From Thermoflexus hugenholtzii JAD2 (GTDB lineage: Bacteria; Chloroflexota; Dehalococcoidia; UBA2979), in assembly GCA_945889565.1 (NCBI GenBank), contig CAMDBZ010000107.1:1-6178 (forward strand): a stretch of 6,178 nt of DNA. Reading direction: 5' to 3'. Under the pieces are notes generated by a model that made no database searches, was not told the origin of the DNA, and was given only the letters and a program-made list of their open reading frames with translations. Positions 1-6,178 of the stretch are shown here, piece by piece. Position 1 is the first letter of the stretch, and every line of letters begins with the position of its first letter. The position numbers were made by a program, and so were the translations under genes.

Positions 1-111
1 CCGCCGGCGTTCGTGGCCGGGTTGCTCACGGTGGTCGTCGGCCACCCAGGCGGCGGCCCCGTCGCGATAAACCTCCCGTTCGACACTGTCAGTGTCGCGC
101 TGCAGCCGTAG
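1..111 (+). CDS. 3' end of an unrecognised protein gene (partial)
   Basis: Frame 1 is open from the window edge to a TAG at 109-111 and gives about 36 residues. It contains a short hydrophobic run (FVAGLLTVVVG) followed by a Gly/Pro-rich turn and a beta-like tail ending in VALQP. By hand count, G/C is about 78%, 53% and 89% at codon positions 1, 2 and 3, the pattern of a true high-GC coding frame. The stop lies 15 bp before the thrS stop, so the two genes would converge without overlapping. The antisense frame continuing past the thrS TAG is also open, but its codon-position pattern fits less well. I do not recognise the product. The gene's 5' part is outside the window. Confidence 0.5.
   Translation, partial: PPAFVAGLLTVVVGHPGGGPVAINLPFDTVSVALQP
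81..97. repeat. 17-bp inverted repeat near the convergent gene ends
   Basis: CGACACTG and CAGTGTCG flank a single T, giving 8-bp arms around one central base. As RNA it could form about 6-7 bp with a small loop. It lies 30 bp downstream of the thrS stop on the minus strand and inside the last codons of the putative gene ending at 111. No U-tract follows on either strand, so a classical intrinsic terminator is not supported. It could be a weak bidirectional terminator, a protein-binding site, or chance. Confidence 0.4.
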
Positions 112-126
112 GTCGCTGCGGGCGCG

Positions 127-1917
<1,791 letters not shown>

Positions 1918-1923
1918 GGCTGG

Positions 1924-1928
1924 CTCCT
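1924..1928 (-). promoter_or_regulatory. thrS ribosome binding site
   Basis: AGGAG on the minus strand, 6 nt before the ATG at 1917. It decides the thrS start in favour of this codon rather than the upstream in-frame ATG at 2013. Confidence 0.75.
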
Positions 1929-1980
1929 GGCTCGGCGCTTGGGAAGGAGCGTACCGCTGCGCGGCGGCACGGGGGAGCGG

Positions 1981-2090
1981 GCGGGCGCCTGAGCGGGGCG
2001 AGGGAGCCCTCACCCCCCGGCCCCCCCTCCCCGCGAGGCGGGGCGAGGGGGAGACCGAACGGGGGTCGGGGCGGCGCGCGTTGGAGGCGG
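1981..2090. repeat. Tandem intergenic repeat, copy 1 (with G/C palindrome)
   Basis: First unit of a tandem duplication, 110 bp. It carries GAGCCCTCACCCCCCGG followed by a perfect 6-bp stem, CCCCGC (2029-2034) and GCGGGG (2038-2043) around GAG, then GCGAGGGGGAG. This CCCTCACCCCC...GAGGGGGAG layout resembles dispersed palindromic repeats found between genes in many GC-rich bacteria, which often yield spurious translations such as LTPRPPLPARRGEGE. Compared with copy 2 it has a 7-nt and a 2-nt insertion and six substitutions by hand alignment. It sits between divergent genes, upstream of the thrS start. Confidence 0.85.
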
Positions 2091-2191
2091 GCGGGCGCGT
2101 GAGCGGGAGCCCTCACCCCCCGGCCCCCTCCTCGCGAGGCGGGGCGAGGGGGAGATCGGACGGGGGTCGGAGCGGCGCGCGTTGGGGGCGG
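2091..2191. repeat. Tandem intergenic repeat, copy 2 (with G/C palindrome)
   Basis: Second unit, 101 bp, directly adjoining copy 1 and about 94% identical over aligned positions. Its core contains the perfect palindrome CCTCGCGAGG (2130-2139) within a larger C-rich/G-rich inverted repeat. The first 11 bases, GCGGGCGCGTG, recur at 2198-2208, so the array is about 2.1 copies. It ends about 30 bp before the GTG of the membrane-protein gene, so that gene's promoter must lie in or beside the repeat. Confidence 0.85.
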
Positions 2192-2222
2192 GCGCGCGCG
2201 GGCGCGTGCGACACTGCGGCGC

Positions 2223-3671
2223 GTGAATCGTCGGCGTGTGGTCGTCGCGGCGGTCGGGGCTGTCGCGGCGCTGTACTACGCGGCGTGCAGCCTGCTGTTG
2301 CACTACTCCTTCCACTCGAACGGGTGGGACCTGGGGCTCATCCACCAGGTGGCCTGGAACACGGGCGAGGGGCGCTGGTTCGCGTACTCGTTCCGGGACA
2401 TGTCCTACTCCGGGGACCACTGGCAGCCGGTGGTGGTGCTGCTGGCGCCGCTCGGTTGGGTTGGGGAGCGGGTCGGTGGGGGGCCGACGCCGCTGCTGCT
2501 GGCGCAGGCGCTCGCGCTCGGGGGGGCGGTCGTGCCGTTGTACGCGGCGGCGCGAGCACTGGCGGGCGAGCGGGTGGCGTGGGGCGCGGTGACGGCGTAC
2601 GTGCTGAGCCTCGGCGTGGCGCGCGCGGTGGCGTTCGACTTCCACACGGAGGCGTTTGCGCCGCTGCTGGCGTTCGGCGCGCTGTGGGCGCTGGCCGCCG
2701 GGCGGCGGCCGTGGTTCGCCGCGGCGGTGGTCGGGGCGCTACTGCTGCGGGAGGACGGGGTGCTGCTCGCGCTCGCGCTGTGCTGGGTCGCGTGGTTGGC
2801 GTTCGGCTGGCGGCGCGCGCCCGCGGCGCTGGCAGCGGCGTCGCTTGGGTACGCCGGGTGGGTGTGGCTGTGGCTGATCCCGCGCTACCGGGGGGATGAG
2901 CCCAATCCGTTCGTGGAGCGGTACGGGTACCTCGGGGACGGCGTGGGCGAGGTTGTGCTCCACCTCGTGACGCGTCCTGGGCTCGCATTCGAGCAGCTGG
3001 CGCAGCGCGGCCCGCTGGAAGCGCTCGCGCTGGTGCTGCTGAGCGGGGCGCTGCTGCCGTTGCTGGCGCCGCGGCTGCTGCCGGCGCTGGCGCTCGTGGT
3101 GGCGCCGTCGTTGCTGTCGCAGCACGGGCCGCAGGGGGCGTTGCAGCTGCACTACATGGTCGTGCCGCAGGCGGTGGCGATCGTGCTGGCGGTGGTGGCG
3201 CTGCGCGGCCCTGGCGGGTGGGTCTGGCGGCGCGGAGCCGCCGTCGGGGTGGCGTGGGTGGGCGTGGCGCTGGTGGTGTTCGCGGCGCGGTCGCCGCTGC
3301 CGCCGTCGTTCGCCGCTGAGCCGGGGCGGTTCGCGGTGGACGCGCACGCGCGCGTGGCGCGCTCGTTCGTAGGCGCCGTGCCGGCGGGCGCGACCGTCAG
3401 CGCGCAGTCGCCGTTCGTCGCGCACCTTGCGGCGCGGGAGCGGATCTACCAGTTCCCGCGGGTGCTGGACGCGGCGTACGTGCTGCTGGACGCCTACGGG
3501 CCGATCCCGCGGGACGACCTTGATGCGGGCTACGAGGCGTGCCGCGCGGCGCTGCCGTGGCTGGGGTTCGAGCTGGTGCGGGAGGAGGACGGCATCACGC
3601 TGTGGCGCAGAGCGCGCGAGGCGGAGCGGGTGCGCGAGGTCGAGGTGTGGTGTTCGGGGCAGCGCGACTGA
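2223..3671 (+). CDS. Polytopic membrane protein, DUF2079-like
   Basis: 482 residues in the cytoplasmic membrane. A first hydrophobic segment (about 6-26) precedes WDLGLIHQVAWNT (35-47) and GDHWQPVVVLLAPLG (64-78), which match my recollection of DUF2079 proteins, a family with a GT-C-glycosyltransferase-like layout and no settled function. Further membrane segments lie near 88-112, 143-160, 164-197, 200-220, 265-300, 309-328 and 336-355. FHTEAFAPLL (140-149), LREDG (175-179) and LHYMVVPQ (309-316) are further family-like motifs. A soluble, probably extracytoplasmic, C-terminal region follows from about 357, with TVSAQSPFVAHLAARERIYQFP. The start is a GTG at 2223; no clear Shine-Dalgarno precedes it, and the next in-frame ATG (2400) would remove the first helix and the WDLG motif. 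It is a lone gene, divergent from thrS and convergent with tRNA-Val. Catalytic activity is unproven. Confidence 0.85.
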   Translation: MNRRRVVVAAVGAVAALYYAACSLLLHYSFHSNGWDLGLIHQVAWNTGEGRWFAYSFRDMSYSGDHWQPVVVLLAPLGWVGERVGGGPTPLLLAQALALGGAVVPLYAAARALAGERVAWGAVTAYVLSLGVARAVAFDFHTEAFAPLLAFGALWALAAGRRPWFAAAVVGALLLREDGVLLALALCWVAWLAFGWRRAPAALAAASLGYAGWVWLWLIPRYRGDEPNPFVERYGYLGDGVGEVVLHLVTRPGLAFEQLAQRGPLEALALVLLSGALLPLLAPRLLPALALVVAPSLLSQHGPQGALQLHYMVVPQAVAIVLAVVALRGPGGWVWRRGAAVGVAWVGVALVVFAARSPLPPSFAAEPGRFAVDAHARVARSFVGAVPAGATVSAQSPFVAHLAARERIYQFPRVLDAAYVLLDAYGPIPRDDLDAGYEACRAALPWLGFELVREEDGITLWRRAREAERVREVEVWCSGQRD

Positions 3672-3712
3672 GCTGCGCGTTTGAGTGGTAGGAGTGCGCT
3701 GATGGCGTGCTG

Positions 3713-3789
3713 TGGTGGGCGATACTGGGTTCGAACCAGTGACCTCTGCGATGTCAACGCAGCGCTCTAACCAACTGAGCTAACCGCCC
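3713..3789 (-). tRNA. tRNA-Val (anticodon GAC)
   Basis: The 77-nt minus-strand cloverleaf closes fully. Acceptor GGGCGGT pairs with ATCGCCC (one G-U), the D-arm is GCTC/GAGC, the anticodon stem is CTGCG/CGCAG around TTGACAT, and the T-arm is ACTGG/CCAGT around TTCGAAC. The discriminator is A and the CCA is encoded. Anticodon GAC reads valine GUC/GUU codons. It lies 41 bp from the convergent membrane-protein gene. Confidence 0.97.
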
Positions 3790-3802
3790 ACAGCGGACAT
3801 CG

Positions 3803-3832
3803 AGCGTATCGCCGTGCGCGAAACGGCGTCAA
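3803..3832 (-). promoter_or_regulatory. Candidate promoter for tRNA-Val
   Basis: On the minus strand TTGACG (3827-3832) is a good -35. The -10 is ambiguous: TACGCT (3803-3808) gives an 18-bp spacer, and GATACG (3805-3810) a 16-bp spacer. Either would start transcription shortly before the tRNA 5' end at 3789. The -35 is strong and the -10 weak. Confidence 0.45.
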
Positions 3833-3864
3833 CGGCTGTACGCACTCGGGACTGTGGATATTCG

Positions 3865-3893
3865 TTGACACGTGATCAGGCGCCTGCTAATGT
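3865..3893 (+). promoter_or_regulatory. Near-consensus sigma-70 promoter for the tRNA-Lys/Leu unit
   Basis: A perfect -35 TTGACA (3865-3870), a 17-bp spacer and -10 TAATGT (3888-3893), preceded by TGC, an extended -10. Predicted start near 3900, about 60 nt before the mature tRNA-Lys 5' end. It stands out against the surrounding G/C-rich DNA. A second possible -10, TATGCT at 3936-3941, has no matching -35. Confidence 0.75.
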
Positions 3894-3960
3894 CCCGCCC
3901 CACAGCCGGGGAGTGGCGGTCGCGCGGGCGGTCGCTATGCTTGACCGGTTGGTGAACGGT

Positions 3961-4035
3961 GGGCCTCTAGCTCAATGGTAGAGCAGCTGACTCTTAATCA
4001 GCCGGTTCAGGGTTCGAGTCCCTGGGGGCTCACCA
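3961..4035 (+). tRNA. tRNA-Lys (anticodon CTT)
   Basis: 75-nt cloverleaf. Acceptor GGGCCTC pairs with GGGGCTC (two G-U pairs), the D-arm is GCTC/GAGC, the anticodon stem is GCTGA/TCAGC around CTCTTAA with CTT at 3993-3995, and the T-arm is CAGGG/CCCTG around TTCGAGT. Discriminator A and encoded CCA (4033-4035). It reads AAG, the lysine codon expected to dominate in a GC-rich genome. Confidence 0.97.
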
Positions 4036-4085
4036 ACCGCACTCGCCAACTGCAGTATGGTCCGGGAGCGCGGGGTGCAGGCTAG

Positions 4086-4106
4086 GGGGTCCCGGAAGGG
4101 ACACCC
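4086..4106 (+). other. Hairpin in the spacer between tRNA-Lys and tRNA-Leu
   Basis: GTCCC (4089-4093) and GGGAC (4098-4102) close on the loop GGAA, which fits the stable GNRA class. GGG (4086-4088) and CCC (4104-4106) extend the stem past a bulged A. No T-run follows, so it is a weak terminator candidate. It may instead be a processing or folding element in a joint tRNA precursor. Confidence 0.4.
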
Positions 4107-4142
4107 GCCCGCGGAATGAACCGGGAGTGTTGCCGAGCCGAC

Positions 4143-4227
4143 GGGGAAGTGTCGGAATTGGCAGACGAGCATGATTTAGGATCATGTGCCGCAAGGCGTA
4201 GGAGTTCGAGTCTCCTCTTCCCCACCA
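4143..4227 (+). tRNA. tRNA-Leu (anticodon TAG)
   Basis: 85-nt class II tRNA. Acceptor GGGGAAG pairs perfectly with CTTCCCC. The anticodon stem CATGA/TCATG encloses TTTAGGA, with TAG at 4177-4179. The long variable arm TGCC-GCAA-GGCG is typical of Leu/Ser tRNAs, and the T-arm is AGGAG/CTCCT around TTCGAGT. Discriminator A and encoded CCA. It lies 107 bp downstream of tRNA-Lys with no separate strong promoter visible, so the two are probably cotranscribed. Confidence 0.97.
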
Positions 4228-4312
4228 GTGTCGGACGGCTCGCGGGCATGCTCGGGAGTTGCCCGGAGCCAGCGGGAAGAACGCTCGAGATTCTGTCAGC
4301 CCGGGGGGGCCA

Positions 4313-5335
4313 ATGGCGAAGCTGCTGGAAGTAAAGAACCTGCGCACCTACTTCTATACGGAAGAGGGAGTGGTGCGGGCTGTCGACGGCGTCAGCTGGG
4401 ACCTCGAAGAGGGCGAAACGCTGGGGCTCGTTGGCGAGTCTGGCAGCGGCAAGTCAGTGACGGCGATGTCGATCCTGCGGCTGATCCCGCGACCGCCCGG
4501 GCGGATCGTGGAGGGCGAGATCATCTTCGAGGGGCAGGACCTGCTCGAAGTGAGCGACGCGGAGATCCGTTCGATCCGCGGCAACCGCATCGCCATGGTG
4601 TTCCAGGAGCCGATGACCTCGCTGAACCCGGTGCTGGACATCGGCAACCAGCTGATGGAGGCGATCCAGCTGCACATGGGGCTGGACAAGGGAGACGCGG
4701 AGAAGCGCGCGATCGAGCTATTGGAGCTGGTGGGCATTCCGGAGGCGGCAGGGCGGGTGCACGATTACCCGCACCAGTTCTCCGGCGGGATGCGCCAGCG
4801 CGTGATGATCGCGATGGCACTGTCGTGCAACCCGAAGCTGTTGCTGGCCGATGAGCCGACGACCGCGCTCGACGTGACGATCCAGGCGCAGGTGCTGGAG
4901 ATCATGGCGCGGCTGGCGAAGGACATGGGCTCTGCGGTGGTGATCATCACGCACAACCTGGGCGTGGTGGCGCGCTACGCGGACCGGGTGAACGTGATGT
5001 ACGCGGGACGCATCGTGGAGTCCGGGACGACGGACGAGATCTTCCTGAACCCGCGGCACCCGTACACGGTGGGGCTGATGGCGTCTGTGCCGCGCCTGGA
5101 CGCGACGGAGCACGTGCGGCTGTACGCGATCGAGGGGCAGCCGCCGCTGTTGATCGACCCGATCCCGGGGTGCCCGTTCGAGCCGCGCTGCGAGTGGCGC
5201 ATCGACAAGTGCCACACGGAGGCGCCGCCGCTTGAGCTGAAGAGCGAGCGGCACTGGGCGGCGTGCTGGCGGAACCCGTCGGCTGACGCGAAGACGGCGG
5301 AACAGAAGCCCGCGGTCGCGCGGACCGGCTCCTAG
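4313..5335 (+). CDS. Peptide ABC transporter ATPase, OppD/DppD type
   Basis: 340-residue cytoplasmic ATPase that powers import of oligopeptides or dipeptides (nickel or other small solutes are possible in this family). Visible: Walker A GESGSGKS (41-48), Q-loop VFQEPMTSLNP (Q98), ABC signature SGGMRQR (157-163), Walker B LLLADEP (176-182) with catalytic E181, D-loop TALD, and H-loop ITHN (H214). The C-terminal oligopeptide-transporter domain starts at NPRHPYT (246-252) and has cysteines 287, 293, 300 and 318, in the spacing linked to an iron-sulfur cluster in a structurally studied DppD homologue. I chose the ATG at 4313, preceded by a G-rich run 3 nt away; a TTG at 4259 would add 18 unlikely residues. 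The next gene, the partner ATPase, begins 13 bp later. The gene starts 85 bp after tRNA-Leu with no clear promoter. Substrate cannot be told without the permeases. Confidence 0.95.
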   Translation: MAKLLEVKNLRTYFYTEEGVVRAVDGVSWDLEEGETLGLVGESGSGKSVTAMSILRLIPRPPGRIVEGEIIFEGQDLLEVSDAEIRSIRGNRIAMVFQEPMTSLNPVLDIGNQLMEAIQLHMGLDKGDAEKRAIELLELVGIPEAAGRVHDYPHQFSGGMRQRVMIAMALSCNPKLLLADEPTTALDVTIQAQVLEIMARLAKDMGSAVVIITHNLGVVARYADRVNVMYAGRIVESGTTDEIFLNPRHPYTVGLMASVPRLDATEHVRLYAIEGQPPLLIDPIPGCPFEPRCEWRIDKCHTEAPPLELKSERHWAACWRNPSADAKTAEQKPAVARTGS

Positions 5336-5339
5336 GGGG
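5334..5339 (+). promoter_or_regulatory. Ribosome binding site of the second ATPase gene
   Basis: AGGGGG overlaps the TAG stop of the upstream gene and lies 9 nt before the ATG at 5349. This suggests translational coupling. An in-frame ATG at 5355 is an alternative start two codons later. Confidence 0.5.
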
Positions 5340-5348
5340 TAACGAGCG

Positions 5349-6178
5349 ATGACGATGGCTCAGCCGGCTTCCGCGAGCACGCCCCCGGGCACGCGGCCAC
5401 TGTTGGAGGTCAAGGACCTCAAGATGTACTTCCCGGTCGTGGCCGGGTCGATCATCCAGCGCAAAGTCGCGGACGTGAAGGCCGTCGACGACGTGAGCTT
5501 CTACGTCAACCGCGGCGAGACGCTGGGGTTGGTGGGCGAGTCGGGCTGCGGCAAGTCGACGACCGGTCGCGCGGTGCTGCAGCTGTACCGCCCGACGGCG
5601 GGCACGGTGAACTTCGATGGCACCGAGCTGACGCAGATCAAGGGTCGGGAGCTGCGCGGGTTCCGCCGGCGCATGCAGATGATCTTTCAGGACCCGTACT
5701 CCTCGTTGAACCCGCGCATGAACGTGCAGAGCATCGTCGCGGAGCCGATGACGATCCACGGGCTGCACAAGGGGCCCGAGCGGGTGGACCGCGTGAACTA
5801 CATCCTGAACGCGGTGGGGCTGAACCCGTACTTCGCGAAGCGCTACCCGCACGAGTTCTCGGGCGGGCAGCGGCAGCGCATCGGCATTGCGCGGGCGCGT
5901 GCGGTGGAGCCGGACTTCATCGTGTGCGACGAGCCGGTGTCGGCGCTCGACGTGTCGATCCAGGCGCAGATCATCAACCTGCTGGAGGACCTGCAGGAGG
6001 AGTTCAACCTCACGTACCTGTTCATCGCGCACGACCTGGCGGTGGTGCGGCACATCTCGGACCGGGTGTGCGTGATGTACCTCGGGCACTTCATGGAGCT
6101 GGCGGACTCGAACGAGCTGTACGAGAACCCGCTGCACCCGTACACGAAGGCGCTGCTGTCAGCGATCCCGCTGACGGA
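5349..6178 (+). CDS. Peptide ABC transporter ATPase, OppF/DppF type (partial, 3' end missing)
   Basis: 276 complete codons, open at the window edge; family members usually run to about 320-350 residues. It is the expected second ATPase, pairing with the upstream subunit below the membrane permeases. Visible: LLEVKDLKMYFPV (18-30), Walker A GESGCGKST (63-71), Q-loop MIFQDPYSSLNPR (Q114), signature SGGQRQR (171-177), Walker B IVCDEP (191-196) with E195, D-loop VSALD, H-loop IAHD (H228), and the start of the C-terminal oligopeptide domain, NPLHPYTKALLSAIP (260-274). After the signature it reads GIARARAV where relatives mostly have GIARALA, a minor change away from catalytic residues. Both family-typical hallmarks, PYSSLNPR and CDEPVSALD, identify the F-type subunit. 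The start is ATG 5349, with an Ala/Pro/Ser-rich tail of about 17 residues before the domain. Confidence 0.95.
   Translation, partial: MTMAQPASASTPPGTRPLLEVKDLKMYFPVVAGSIIQRKVADVKAVDDVSFYVNRGETLGLVGESGCGKSTTGRAVLQLYRPTAGTVNFDGTELTQIKGRELRGFRRRMQMIFQDPYSSLNPRMNVQSIVAEPMTIHGLHKGPERVDRVNYILNAVGLNPYFAKRYPHEFSGGQRQRIGIARARAVEPDFIVCDEPVSALDVSIQAQIINLLEDLQEEFNLTYLFIAHDLAVVRHISDRVCVMYLGHFMELADSNELYENPLHPYTKALLSAIPLT

Noticed and set aside
1..126. Minus-strand open frame continuing past the thrS TAG, and an infC-like start (GGGAGG then ATC)
   Set aside because: The GGGAGG-to-ATC spacing is only 3 nt, the reading does not resemble IF3, and codon-position G/C fits the plus-strand frame better.
1918..1980. 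Possible T-box leader for thrS (AGCGGTACG-like bases on the minus strand)
   Set aside because: The conserved GGGTGGNACCGCG core and an associated terminator hairpin are not present; the similarity is a few G/C-rich bases only.
1981..2191. CRISPR array or insertion sequence in the thrS intergenic region
   Set aside because: There are only two adjoining units with no spacers, and no transposase, terminal inverted repeats or target duplication.
4947..6137. Minus-strand 396-residue open frame across the two ATPase genes
   Set aside because: It is antisense to both Walker A/B-containing ATPases, is rich in His/Arg/Val and spans their junction, so it is a compositional shadow.

Overview
The window comes from a GC-rich bacterial genome (very high G/C at third codon positions). 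All three tRNA genes encode their own CCA end. Gene content is housekeeping plus peptide uptake. The TGS-less threonyl-tRNA synthetase, a DUF2079-type membrane protein and a palindrome of the CCCTCACCCCC type would fit Chloroflexota. That placement is an impression from sequence style and is not proven; another high-GC phylum is possible.

Layout: (1) Positions 1-111 look like the 3' end of an unrecognised plus-strand gene. It converges on thrS, which lies on the minus strand at 127-1917. (2) The roughly 305-bp gap 1918-2222 separates thrS from a divergent membrane-protein gene. It is mostly filled by a ~105-bp unit present twice in tandem, each copy carrying a G/C-rich palindrome. (3) Positions 2223-3671 encode a 482-residue polytopic membrane protein resembling the DUF2079 family. 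(4) Positions 3713-4227 are a tRNA cluster: Val(GAC) on the minus strand, then Lys(CTT) and Leu(TAG) on the plus strand. The 171-bp gap between Val and Lys holds two outward-facing promoters, the Lys-side one near consensus. (5) Positions 4313-6178 hold two adjacent ABC-transporter ATPase genes of the OppD/DppD and OppF/DppF types, 13 bp apart and evidently one operon. The second runs off the window.

Functionally, the synthetase and tRNAs serve translation. The two ATPases would form the heterodimeric motor of an oligopeptide/dipeptide (or nickel-like) importer; its permeases and binding protein are not in the window. No terminator or clear promoter is visible between tRNA-Leu and the first ATPase, so read-through from the tRNA promoter is possible. 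I found no convincing novel multi-gene system. The most unusual item is the tandem palindromic repeat between thrS and the membrane-protein gene.
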